Source of the DNA: an uncultured Candidatus Altimarinota bacterium
GTDB lineage: Bacteria > Patescibacteriota > Gracilibacteria > BD1-5 > UBA2023
Direction of reading: 5' to 3'
DNA length: 39,639 nt
Assembly (NCBI GenBank): GCA_936941205.1
Contig: CAKZJF010000082.1
Span: forward strand, 66,536 to 106,174
Below, in pieces: positions 1-9,530 of the stretch; position 1 is the first letter of the stretch, and the number at the start of each line of letters is the position of its first letter. The translations under genes and the position numbers were made by a program. The notes under the pieces are model-generated. The model searched no databases. It worked only from the letters and a program-made list of their open reading frames with translations, and was not told where the DNA came from.

Positions 1-1201
1 TATCAAAAACAGATTGATATGAAATATTTAGTAAATCTGAATAAAATCTATCATGAATAAGTGGGGTTTCTTCTTGATTGCAATATACTGGCAATCTATT
101 TACACGCTCTCGATTTGTATATACTGATGGCTGGTTAAATGGTCATGAAGCATGAATATAATCATGATAATCCACATCAAATCGAACATCAATATTTGAT
201 ATGGAGTACATCCCCATATTTGGATACTGATGTATATTTTTATAAAGTTCATCAATAGCAAAAGAAGAGAGAAAATTATCATCATCAAGAAATACAACAT
301 ATCGAGAAGTCTTATCTCGCTGAAGAAGTTTCCAACGAGTTTTTCAAACTCATAAATTTTTTCTATTCACAAAGTAATCAAAATTATGAAATTTATCTTT
401 ATATTGATTCAAGACTTTCAAAATATCACTTGTCTGTTTAGTGTTATATCCATCAACTCAAATAAAAATTTTAAAATTCATTTGAGTCTGTAAGAGTAAA
501 GATTCAAATAAATCTTTTATATATTTTGATCGAGCAACCGGTATATGGAGCGAAATAATCGGAACATATGTATGAAAAAAATCTTGTATTTTAAATTTCA
601 ATCGCGATTGTAAAAAAAAGATTGTATAGCACCAAATTTTTACTGGAAGTAATGATAATATGGCATCTTCTAAAAATATATTATTACTCGGGCAGGTATT
701 CATTTTTTGAATAAGAATACTATATAGCTTATATAAAGTTTGTGAGACTACTAAATTATCAGGAACAATTATACTTCTCGTAATCAGGATATTTTTTTCC
801 GAAGGAAAAATCGGAGACTGAATAAAATCGGTACAAGTAATCTTCTCAGTACATTCAAAAATTGGGATAATTACCTTAACTTCAGATGAAATCAAAGAAA
901 GTGTATGAAGTGCTATTCATGTAAGATGTTCAAAATAGTATAAAATATGATTTATACCTTTACACTCATCGTACTTTTCTATGAGGAAATATTTCCAATG
1001 TATTTTTGGAAGTCACTCCACATCAATACCATATATATCTCAATTAGTATCTACAAAAATAGTTTTCTTTTGAAATAAGGGTGAAGTATATCCGAAAAAT
1101 GAATATTCGTATAAATCTGCCTGATTGAACTCATTTACAAAATATCCACTCCCCTTATGTGAGTGGAGATAATTTCAAGAATCTTTCAGAAATATCTTCA
1201 T
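1..1201 (-). CDS. GT2-like glycosyltransferase, 3' end beyond window
   Basis: This is the last visible gene of the radical SAM/RiPP-like run. About 400 codons are visible, with the C-terminus cut by the window edge. The start is the ATG at 1201. Residues 1-210 match nothing I recognise. From about residue 215 the sequence resembles a GT-A (family 2) glycosyltransferase: IPVARSKYIKDL, then FKIFIGVDGYN, then NRKNLGVGKTRWKLL, then VVFLDDDN with the Asp triad near residue 305. Such triads bind the metal and nucleotide sugar. Several Gly codons are UGA, including the first G of IGVDG. It begins 29 bases after the upstream radical SAM gene, so co-transcription is likely. A role in glycosylating the peptide product is only an inference from position; it could equally serve surface polysaccharide synthesis. 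Confidence 0.7.
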
Positions 1202-1230
1202 AATAACAAATGATTCAAAAAAAGAGGAGT

Positions 1231-2124
1231 TTATGTTTTTTCAATTCTATTTCAACGGACATTTAGTATATTGTCATCACATTTCTTACAATATTCATTA
1301 TCAAGCCGAATAGTATCATAACATTGGTTTAATATATCAATCATTCCTCAGCTATAGGTATATTTATCAACATTTCAAAAATTATAATGAGAGCAAAATG
1401 TTCCGGCAGTTACTTCTCAGTTCCAAGTAAAAAAAGGTTTAAAGCCACACATTCCGTTATAATCATGGTATGGATCAGTTTCTCATGCAATATATAAGGA
1501 TTCATAATTTTCAAGCTTTCATCAAAAATTATGAAGCCTATGAACCACTCATTCCACTCATAAGGTATCACAAAATTTCTTAAAAGATGGGACCTCTTCT
1601 TTTGAATATTTTGTAAGTAAAAGCTCAAGACAAAAATCAAATTTTAATGATTTCATTCTTTTAATAGAATCTATGAGATCAGCATAATGATTTACACTTC
1701 AATATGTTCATCAATACATATGATTTACGATTTTCTCCCGTAAAGAATATAATCATAACTGAAGATTGATATTGATTCAATAATCTCGAAGTTCTTGGAT
1801 TTTAATAATGATATCATCCGTTAACCATCTTCAACCTTTTGTTGGGATAAGAAGAAAAATATCAGGGAGTTCTTTCAATTCATCAAGAATGAGGAGAATA
1901 TCTTTATTTAATAGTGACTCACCAATTCAGGCAAATGATATATATACAATATCATTTTTATTATATTGTATAAACTGAAGAATCTTTCTAAAATTTTCTA
2001 AAGTTAAATCTCATTGATTTTTAATAGTATGATGAATACATCAAATACAATTCAATCCACAACGAGAAGAAAGTTCAATATCAATTGGATATTTATATGG
2101 TTTTTCTGGATATTTTTCTATCAT
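1231..2124 (-). CDS. Radical SAM protein with C-terminal Cys cluster
   Basis: A 297-aa protein read in code 25. The radical SAM cluster motif is C22-x3-C26-x2-C29 (RCGLNCIGC, where G28 is a UGA codon). It is followed by YISFAGIGESLL near residue 55, which stands where other family members have GGE. The C-terminal third has scattered cysteines (MCGFKPF, TFCSHYN, NQCYD, YCKKCDDN), as in SPASM/twitch-type auxiliary cluster domains. The family reductively cleaves S-adenosylmethionine to start radical chemistry, often on peptides. The ATG at 2124 overlaps the 3' end of the upstream radical SAM gene by 32 bases, which suggests translational coupling. The substrate is unknown; the position implies the precursor-like peptide at 4030-4434. 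It is not recognisably HxsC. Confidence 0.8.
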
Positions 2125-3013
2125 ATTTTTTCAGTAAGGAAGAAAGAAGAACAAGGTTACTATATGATTGTTTTGTATTTCAATTATCAATAATATACTT
2201 AAGATAATCAAGATAACAATATTTCTTGAGTGAATCCTGTATTTTTTCTAGAGTCATATTGCCAATCTTTCCAATTGGAGTATTGATTTTCTTAACGATA
2301 TGAAAATATTCTTCAGCTGTTCCCATATTGTCTCACAAGATATCTCCATTTGGATTAATAGTGAATTCAAAATGATTATCTTTTGGTTGAAGGTAATAAA
2401 TATATCATATAGAAGCAATTTTGGTGAATTTTTCTATAAACCGTATAAACTCTAAAAGCTTCTTCATATCTTCATCCGTATATTGATGAACTAAAACTAT
2501 TGGGAGAATACAAATGTTTGAAAATCCTTGCTTGAGTAGAAATAAAAAATTCTCTTTCATCATCTTTCATGACACTTCTGGATCATATAGAAAATTAACC
2601 TGAACATTGTTTTTTTTGAGAAAAATTTGTGATATTTTCGCAAAAAGAACATGATTATTTCGATAATTCTCATTAAAACTCAAGGTAATATTATTAAGAT
2701 TAGTGAAAACTCTCTCATATATTTCATGGGTTATCAAGGTACCATTCGTAGTGATAGAAAAAGAAACGGTATCTCCCCTGCAAACAGAAAGAATTTTTTC
2801 AATTTTTTTCCATTGTAGAAGCGGTTCACCTCATATAAATTCTATATGTAGTGTATTAAAGGCGGTTTTATATTGTTGCACAAAATCTGCAATAGCATCT
2901 ATATGTATATCCGCAATAGTTTCCTTATTAAAATTTATTACACAATAAGAACATCGCAAATTACAATCATAACTGAGATATATAACAATATGCAGATATT
3001 GTTCTTTCTTCAT
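2093..3013 (-). CDS. Radical SAM protein, CNLRCSYC type
   Basis: A 306-aa protein starting MKKEQYLH at 3013. The cluster-binding motif is C17-x3-C21-x2-C24 (CNLRCSYC). The SAM-contacting motif IEFIGGEPLL lies at residues 57-66, and its first Gly (residue 61) is a UGA codon, strong evidence for recoding. The C-terminal half has INPNGDILGDNMG, a motif common in SPASM-containing peptide maturases, but few cysteines, so a complete SPASM domain is not evident. It ends LLKKYDRKISRKTI and overlaps the next radical SAM gene by 32 bases. It starts 27 bases after the U32-like gene. It is probably one of three radical SAM enzymes acting in one pathway; its substrate is unknown. Confidence 0.82.
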
Positions 3014-3040
3014 AAGATACTACTAAAATATGTTTGGAAT

Positions 3041-4012
3041 TTAAAAATACTTATCACAATTGGTACATTGATCACAATTGTGTGGACATGCTTGCATATT
3101 TTCAAAAAAATCTAACTTTGTAAGCTTCATATTATCAATAAATGGAACATATTTCTCAGCATCAAATATTCCCATATCAAGAAGGTCGAGAAGATTTCCT
3201 CTATATTCTTTATTTGAATAAGCAACCAGTTGTTTTTCAATATCGTTTGTTCAGAGGGTTCGTGTGGTTAGCTTAAAAATATCAACCACTTCCGTATATC
3301 TATTGAGATCTTCTGGTCGAACAAATGGTATCTGAAAAAAATACCGTTTATTTTCTTGAAGAAATGGAGTGCAAGACGATCATTCAATCAGATTAGAATA
3401 TTGAAGTTCATGCTCATTTGAACAATGAGAAAGAATATTGAAATGAGTCTGTCGAAAAGGGCAATCTTGTATACATCATTCATTCAGGAGAATTTGAATT
3501 TCTTTTCATGTGGCTTTCTTTATTTTTCCAATTAATTCAAGATTTCTATTAATATCACGATCGATTGTAATGATATCAACTCCAAGTTTTGCAAGATATT
3601 TTGCATGCAAAACCGTCTTTACATAACAATTCACAGACGAATATACACGTATATTGGGAATTTCTTTTTTAATAAAAGGAACATACAACATATTTGTAAG
3701 TGATACCGCAACAAGTCATTTACCATAAAGATCTTGAAGTACACTTAAAATTTTCTCGAGTTGCTGTTTTTCTCATGTCTTTTCTCATTCACAAGAAGAA
3801 TTTAATAAAGCAATTGATGTTATTCAAAATTTTGAACAAATATCAATCAGTTTTATAATTTCAGAGAAATATGTTAGATCTTGTACCACTCATCTTCCAG
3901 ATGGAATAATCTCTACTGGTAATGGAAAATAGATAGAGTGGATTTTTTCATTATGTTTCTCTACAAGATCGAAAAAATCTCATCTCCCATTATATCAAAT
4001 CGAAAATTTCAT
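3041..4012 (-). CDS. U32 peptidase/collagenase-like Fe-S protein
   Basis: A 323-aa protein that begins MKFSIGYNG, as U32-like proteins often do. The middle part, VYSSVNCYVKTVLHAKYL followed by GVDIITIDRDINRN, and then NEGCIQDCPFR near residue 178, matches the U32 (COG0826) core, whose conserved cysteines bind an Fe-S cluster in relatives such as UbiU/UbiV and RlhA. Further cysteines follow (SHCSNEH, SSCTPF), and the C-terminus ends in a dense cluster, CPHNCDQCTNC. U32 proteins include hydroxylases and maturation factors rather than true proteases in several cases, so the reaction here is open. An alternative in-frame ATG at 4036 would add MVIEQVHT and overlap the stop of the precursor gene; I chose 4012 from the family-like start. 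Confidence 0.65.
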
Positions 4013-4026
4013 AGTATGCACTTGTT

Positions 4027-4085
4027 CAATTACCATCTACTTCCATGACTTCCATGACTTCCATGACTTCCATGACTTCCATGAC
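4027..4085 (-). repeat. Five perfect 9-bp tandem repeats encoding HGS
   Basis: Five uninterrupted copies of acttccatg (plus strand) lie at about 4039-4085, flanked by a degenerate copy (actactatg). On the coding strand each unit is CAT GGA AGT, giving His-Gly-Ser. The repeat length is a multiple of three, so slippage would change the repeat number without a frameshift. It forms the C-terminal end of the precursor-like peptide. Confidence 0.9.
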
Positions 4086-4434
4086 TACTATGACCAAGGG
4101 TTGCAGTTCATGAAAGATCTGGAACTCCACTATAGTGTCAATTTACCACTCAACTTGCATGATTGGCAACAATACTTCCACGAATTCAACATGGTGCATT
4201 CATTCATGGTTGCTCAGAAGTTGCAGCATATGTATAATCTGGTCAGGCACGATTTGCTGTGGTACAGCTATTTGAATGACTCCAAGCAAGAACATCCTCT
4301 GCACTACTTAACAATACTGCTCAAGCACTGAGACCAAGGGCATCCTTTTTACTTATTTTTCCACTTTCATCCGTCAAGAATCATTTGATTTTCTTCTTAA
4401 GAACGGGAAATAATGGTTTCTTATTTTCTGACAT
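4030..4434 (-). CDS. hxsA: HxsA-like His-Xaa-Ser repeat RiPP precursor
   Basis: A 134-aa peptide that only appears when UGA is read as Gly. The N-terminus is basic (MSENKKPLFPVLKKKIKG), then comes a hydrophobic stretch at about 31-50 (DALGLSAGAVLLSSAEDVLA). The middle is rich in Gly, Ala, Ser and Thr and contains Cys57 and Cys82. The C-terminus is HSS at 115-117, then five HGS triplets at 118-132, then RW. His-Xaa-Ser repeats define the HxsA precursor family, and the gene sits directly between an HxsB-type maturase and further radical SAM genes. The five HGS units are identical at the DNA level. It begins 30 bases after hxsB. Cleavage site and modified residues cannot be read from sequence. 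The match rests on repeat type, size and context, not on an alignment. Confidence 0.75.
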
Positions 4435-4464
4435 AGAATGAAGTCTTATAAAATAAATGATATA

Positions 4465-5955
4465 CTAAACAACATCACACTGACCCACCACGAATCCAGT
4501 ATTAGCAACTCATACCCAAGATTCAAGGATTTTATTATTATCCTCATTTTTTAAATTCCTAAAAATATAGTCAAGAACAGCATAATCAAGAATTTTCTTA
4601 TGATCCTTTGAATAATTTGGAATTATATTTCATGTGGTTTTATATGAGTGAATAGGACATACTCCAATATATGGTTTATAAACACTTTCATTATATCCAG
4701 GTAAGCCATCCAGTGTACTTGCCTGAACCATAACTTTTGTAGTTTCACTATCAATCATAGAATTATATGCCTGTTCTGGATCATCCTGCACTTCTCCCAT
4801 TAAAAAGTTATCATCTCCCATACGCCCTAACATTCTTCATTCATCACAGCTATAGATCTTCCCATCATAATTATAAGCAACTTGTCCAATACAAGCACCA
4901 CAAGGACTTCTTTCATCAAGATAATTCGGATCAGTTTCTGTAAGAATCTTTAACAAATAAATACTCGAAAGGTTTTCTCGAAAAAATGTTCACTTCTTAT
5001 TTAATTCAAGAATGTAATCCATTGATTTTGTATAAAATTCAATAAATTCCTCTTGTGAATATCAGAGATTCTCAAGATCAGCAGCAGCAAATCCATAGGG
5101 ATTCAGTGGTCGGAGAAAAATAGAATCGAGTCCTAAGCTTATATATGTATCAATTACTTCTTTATATTTTGGAAGTGTTTTCTTTGTAACCGTAAGGAGA
5201 GCTCATACCTTAAGATTAATACCCCGTTTGATATACTCTTGATTAATTCGTTGAATCCAATATGAAACTTTCTCGAAGCTATTCCCCTCTTTATAAGTTC
5301 TATTAAAATTATGTGTTGTCTCATCACCATCAAGTGAAGTAGAGATTTGAATATTATGATCTATTAAATATGCCAATTTCTCATCATCCATAAGGGAAAG
5401 ATTTGAAACGAGAGCGAAAGTAATATTTTTTTTCAAATGAAAAGACTTAATCTCGGCATATTCTGTAATATATTTCACAATATCCCAATTTACTAAGGAT
5501 TCACCTCACTGAAATTCGATAGTAAGATTCGGTGAAGAAGTATAAAAAATAGTATCAACGACTTTTTTAGCAGTTTCTTCCGTCATATCCATATCTTTGG
5601 CAGTCATAGGTGCAACGGCTGCATGGCAATATTGACACTTATGATTACATCGAAGTGTTGTTACAATAATATGAAGAGTTGGACCATATGCAAGATACTG
5701 ATTTTTATTCATAAAGGCAACCGTCATATCCTGGAGATACGATGGTGTTTTTATGAACTTTTTTGTTACAAGTTCATTATATTTTTCTCCTGAACTCATT
5801 TCACCAGAAACAAAAGCATGAAATTCATCTTGGGAAAGAAATATATATTTACCAATATCATTCGTTAAAAGAAAAGATGTTTCATCAAATCGTTTAAAGC
5901 GGAAAAATCCGATAGTATCATTTTTTAGTGCAGCAATTTTAGAAAGACTAAACAT
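4465..5955 (-). CDS. hxsB: HxsB-type radical SAM maturase
   Basis: A 496-aa protein starting MFSLSKIAALKND at 5955. The N-terminal 90 residues (FFRFKRFDETSFLLTNDIGKY, FLSQDEFHAFVSGE) match the HxsB-type leader-engaging region: read-out of a Phe/Arg-rich strand followed by LTND and LSxxEFxxFV. The radical SAM motif TLRCNHKCQYC has Cys103, Cys107 and Cys110; TIEFQGGESLVNW follows, with Gly150 encoded by UGA. The C-terminal part has SPCGACIGQVAYNYDGKIYSC and later GVCPIH, consistent with a SPASM auxiliary Fe-S domain. Known HxsB proteins accompany HxsA, HxsC and HxsD and are presumed to modify HxsA. It lies just upstream of the HGS-repeat peptide and just downstream of the HxsD-like genes. Confidence 0.82.
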
Positions 5956-5960
5956 AGAAA

Positions 5961-6164
5961 TTAAATAGTTTCATTATAAAGAGCAAGTACATAATTCATA
6001 AATTCTCAAAATATTTCATCTATTCATTCTGGGGAGTCGCCCAGAACAAGAATATTTCCTTCTTGAAATTCAATCGGCGCATATTGTTTATAAAAATCAA
6101 CCGCATCTTGAACAATATCATCACAATATAGATTTTTATCGATCTTGAAACTTTGCTTTAACAT
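5961..6164 (-). CDS. Small acidic protein, possibly second HxsD-like partner
   Basis: A 67-aa protein starting MLKQSFKIDKNLYCDDIV. It overlaps the end of the HxsD-like gene by 29 bases and stops 5 bases before hxsB, so all three are likely translated together. The pattern NLYCDDIVQDAVDFYKQYAPI, then GNILVLGDSPEG, then EIFGEFMNYVLAL loosely follows the layout of HxsD (an N-terminal helix with aromatic residues, a beta strand, then a helix) in shortened form. It may be a second small partner that presents the peptide to the maturase. The relation to HxsD is my impression and needs profile comparison. Two Gly codons are UGA. Confidence 0.65.
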
Positions 6165-6702
6165 CTTTAATTGCATTAGGATTTAAGGTAATTTGAGGCT
6201 TAGAAGTTTCGAATTTTCCAGTTTCTTCTTCAATTTCTTTTAATATTCGTGCTATTTCTTCTTCATCAATCTTTAAGTCTGGATCATTTTCTATTTCTTT
6301 TAAAATCTCATCAATATCTCTATCAAAATCAATCATAGTATTCTCTTCTTTTTTATCAGTATTTAAGGCAACGAATCATTTCTTATCAATCGAATTTGCA
6401 ATGGCAGCTCATACAATTTTCTCTCTTATATCTTTATTATCAATCTCAAGTTTATTGCGTAAATATACACTTAAAATTTCATCACTCAAATCACCAATTA
6501 CATTTTCTATAGTTTTTCTTGAATTTGGTTTTAGAGTAATCTGAAGAATTATATTTTTATTCTCATCAAATCGAAAAAAGAAATATGCATCCTCTAGAAA
6601 ATTATAAGCAGCCTTCATGGCTATATCAGAATGAAACAAGGTTCAATCAATAAAAAATTCATATTTTCATTGTTCATTTGGGAGCTGACGTAAAAATTCC
6701 AT
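6136..6702 (-). CDS. hxsD: HxsD-like protein with long acidic C-terminal tail
   Basis: A 188-aa protein starting MEFLRQLPNEQGKY at 6702, the first gene of the run. Residues 15-110 follow the HxsD pattern: HSDIAMKAAYNFLEDAYFFF, a strand with ILQITLKPNS, then a helical part with DEILSVYLRNKLE, NKDIREKIVGAAIANSI. HxsD is a small protein that always accompanies HxsB and HxsC. Residues 118-165 are an added, strongly acidic, probably helical tail (DFDRDIDEILKEIENDP and EEEIARILKEIEEE), and the end is KPQITLNPNAIKDVKAKFQDR-like. An internal ATG at 6336 could start a separate product, but the frame is continuous through UGA codons, so one fused protein is the simpler reading. Confidence 0.65.
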
Positions 6703-6849
6703 AAACTATAATAAATTAGATGAATACATGTCATATATTATAAAAAAATACCGGAAAAGCAATATCGAAAAAATAGAAAAATCTAATAATATTCTCTTGT
6801 ATTTTTATCAGCCTTTTAGTATGATGTTGATATAATTTTTATTACCTAT
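6703..6849. promoter_or_regulatory. Divergent intergenic region upstream of the hxs-like run
   Basis: 147 AT-rich bases separate the minus-strand hxs-like run from a plus-strand membrane protein gene. A TATAAT-like sequence at 6831-6836 points at the plus-strand gene, but no good -35 box lies at the usual distance. On the minus strand a TATAAT/TAATAT element near 6738-6746 follows a TTGC-like box. Both strands therefore plausibly start here. The elements are weak. Confidence 0.35.
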
Positions 6850-7320
6850 ATGTTTCAGAATTTCTTATTTCTTTTTAGGAAGATTCCCTATATTATTGGC
6901 TTTTTTATATTAAGTATATCCTTATGAATTATTTGGTATTTCACCACCGATTTTTGATTTCTTATAGGAAATAATGGTCTGATGTCAGCATATCTTGATA
7001 TTACCCTCTCTCTTATAATGATAGGCATTTTCCCAATTTTTCTATTGTGAATACTCTACAAATCACTTCTTTTTGGAAGAAAAAATTCACATAAAAAAAA
7101 CATTATCTGAGGGATTGGATGAATGATAGGAACTATTTTATCATGATGTACTTGTTGCAGTGCATCACTTATTACCTATCTTTGACTTACTGGTTTTATT
7201 GTTCAATTCCCTATTATTGAACATAATCTTCTCCTGATTAAAGGAATATGAACCCTCCTTATGATACTTGCTTGTATTGATGTATTAAAAAACTTACAAT
7301 CTTGCAAAATGCAAAAATAA
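6850..7320 (+). CDS. Four-TM membrane protein with CTCC motif, unknown
   Basis: A 156-aa protein starting MFQNFLFLFRKIPYI. It has about four hydrophobic segments: residues 10-30, 47-75, 93-118 and 130-147. The third carries GGIGGMIGTILSGCTCCSASL, with three closely spaced cysteines facing or inside the membrane, and the C-terminus ends LQSCKMQK. Several of the glycines in the motif are UGA codons. Related small membrane proteins with a Cys-rich GxxxSGCxxC segment occur in many bacteria and archaea with no fixed function. It is divergent from the hxs-like run, so a link (export, redox handling) is possible but unproven. It converges with the downstream gene at a gap of 9 bases. Confidence 0.75.
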
Positions 7321-7329
7321 ATACATAGC

Positions 7330-8172
7330 CTACTGCATTTTAAAATACGAATCTGGATATGTTACTCGAAATTCAATAAAATTTTCCTTAAATGCAGTAT
7401 ATCATTTTTGATCGCTCGGACCGTATTTATTTCTCAGTTGATCAAAATTCATATATCGAATCTGTTTTTTCCAAGAATCTAGAAACCAATAATCGATAAG
7501 TCCTGTTCAGGCTTGAATTGGATATCATTCTTTTCCAGTAAATGCTACAAGATGAACACTTGAATTATTACAATAATCATGTACAGCGAGTCAAGCAACT
7601 ACAGAGCCATTAACATAACACAATAAGCTCCGTACACTTGTTGGATCGATTCAGGCCATGTGTTTATAGTACTTTATATAGTCATTCTTATAAAGATGTT
7701 TCACGCGGGTATTTTTAAATGCCAAAGAAAAAGTCTCAGCATCAACTTCGCGAATAATTGCTCACGAAGCAAGAAATTTTTTTCTAGCTCGTTTAGCACG
7801 TTCATTCCATTTTTTTGTATAATCCTCATTATCTAATATGGTAAAACCATTTTCTTGAAAATGCGATGAAACCCAAAGCTTTCTCCATCCAGAAGGTATT
7901 TCTTTTCTACGCCAAGGAACCCAAATACATATACCGTGTTCAAAGCCATGAGTTGACTTTAAGAAATCCATATCTGGTTCAATATCAATGCGCTCATATT
8001 TAATGATTTTCACAAATTTTCCTAAAAGATTCTTCACCCATCAAAACTGGGGAGTTTGAGGAAATGTAATAGCGGTCAATCAGCAATCTTCTAGATACTT
8101 TCGATATGTCGATGAAGCAGTACGGTGATAATAATGATCATCTGGGAGGTCAGCACGAGAGATATATTTCAT
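7330..8172 (-). CDS. Putative GNAT/FemAB-like acyltransferase
   Basis: A 280-aa protein starting MKYISRADLPDDHYYH. The C-terminal half reads VNGSVVAGLAVHDY, then SSVHLVAFTGKEGYPIQAGTGLIDYWFLDS, then KQIRYMNFDQ and KGYTAFKENF, close to the acetyl-CoA fold layout in GNAT and FemAB-type transferases, where a strand followed by a Gly-rich turn leads to a helix. The N-terminal half has a Trp-rich stretch (ICIWVPWRRKEIPSGW). It begins 60 bases downstream of rnc and may share its transcript. The substrate cannot be told. I am fairly sure the gene is real and less sure of the family. Confidence 0.6.
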
Positions 8173-8232
8173 AAAATAGAATTACTTGAAAAGTATATAT
8201 TGAATAGATGGAAAAATCAATTATATATACAT

Positions 8233-9006
8233 TTAAGCAGCTACCGTCACTTTCTTTGGAAGATTCACTTTTCATTCCCACACTGATTTTGCAGAGACAG
8301 CATTTTCAGCAGCATCTTGTTCAGCTTTCTTTTTACTACTTCCTGTTCATTGTGCAAATTCTATACCATCAAGCGATACGGATACAACATATGTCTTATT
8401 ATGATCTTGTCATACCTCGCTCATAACTTCATATAAGGGTGGCAACCCCCAAACAGCTTGAGTAAACTCTTGAAGATATGATTTTGGGTCAACATACAGT
8501 CATTTTTCCAAGATTTTTTCAAGGGTTGAATACACATGAAGAGAAAGAAAATTCTTGACCTGTTCAATTCAGCAATCAAGATATATAGCACCAATTATAG
8601 CCTCAAAAGTGTTTGCAAGAATATATGGATTATCTTGTCCATTTGCTAATGATTCTCATCGGGAGAGTTGAATTGCGTCAGAAATACCTAATCAAAGAGC
8701 TATCTCAGCTAAATTTCTTCAACGCACAAGAGCACTTCGTATATCTGTAAGCTCTCACTCAGTCTTTCAAGGAAAATCCAAAAATAGTCGTTCTGTGACA
8801 ACAAGCTCTAAAACAGCATCACCTAGGTATTCTAATCGTTCATTGGATTCAAGAAAACCACTTCGTTCCTCATTCAAAACAGAACGGTGTACACAAGCAA
8901 GTATATAGAGAGTAAGATTACTCGTTGGAATCTGAAGAGAAGATACAAGGATTTTTATCTTCGCTTCAAACTCCTGACGGCTATAACGAAGGGATGTTCG
9001 AGACAT
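8233..9006 (-). CDS. rnc: Ribonuclease III
   Basis: A 257-aa endoribonuclease that cuts double-stranded RNA, for example in rRNA precursors. The catalytic signature NERLEYLGDAVLE is intact, followed by FPGKTEGELTDIRSALV, where the first Gly is UGA. A second acidic motif is seen in NTFEAIIGAIYLDCG. The C-terminal double-stranded RNA-binding domain starts at DPKSYLQEFTQ and ends with GSSKKKAEQDAAENAV. I took the ATG at 9006; an in-frame ATG at 9021 is also possible. Either overlaps the 3' end of nusB. It is the third gene of the rpmF-nusB-rnc operon. Confidence 0.95.
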
Positions 9007-9493
9007 ATGCAGGGATGTCATGAAATAAAATAAATTTTGAAGGCTCAATTTCTTGAAGAAATTTTGGATTTATTTTTTGTTTCTCAACACAAGACGAAAG
9101 TACTCAATTTACAAACAATCGACCAGAATCATCTGAAAATTTCTTTGTCAATTCAATGGCCTCATTAATACTAACTCACGCTGGAATAGAATCAAATGTT
9201 AAAAACAAAAGCTCATAGAGCGATATATATAATGGAAGGAGATTAATAATAGCCATGGTTTCAATTTGAAACTTTGGAGCCAATTGTTCAATAATCGCTC
9301 AAATTATAGCTTGCTTTTCAAGTATTCCATATTCCACAGCATCAGCAAATGGAATATCTATTATTCAAATATCACCGGCTTGAAAATATTCAGACAAAAA
9401 AATATCCCGTCGAAATGTGCTACCAAGGAATATTCTCCCATATAGGGACTGAAGAAGAAACTCTCTCGTGCGACGACGGGATATAAAAGCCAT
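8981..9493 (-). CDS. nusB: Transcription antitermination protein NusB
   Basis: A 170-aa protein starting MAFISRRRTREFLLQSLYG, the typical NusB N-terminus (RRxARExxLQxLY). The C-terminal half has INEAIELTKKFS and then RLFVNGVLSS, matching the family's KFVNGVLD, with its Gly encoded by UGA. NusB binds the boxA RNA with NusE (ribosomal protein uS10) and keeps RNA polymerase from terminating in rRNA operons. It is longer than many NusB proteins (about 140 aa) because of extra residues in the middle and at the end. It lies between the bL32-like gene and rnc and overlaps the latter. Confidence 0.9.
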
Positions 9494-9530
9494 AGAAAAC
9501 AGATGATAAAGAACGGAAAAAGCGGATCAA

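Noticed and set aside
1231-3013. Calling one of the short radical SAM proteins HxsC
   Set aside because: Neither shows the motif surroundings I associate with HxsC, so the name was not given.
4039-4085. Short tandem repeats as a CRISPR or satellite element
   Set aside because: The unit is 9 bp without spacers and lies in frame at the end of a coding sequence, giving HGS repeats.
8208-8426. Plus-strand 72-codon open frame over the end of rnc
   Set aside because: It is a shadow of the double-stranded RNA-binding domain coding sequence on the other strand.
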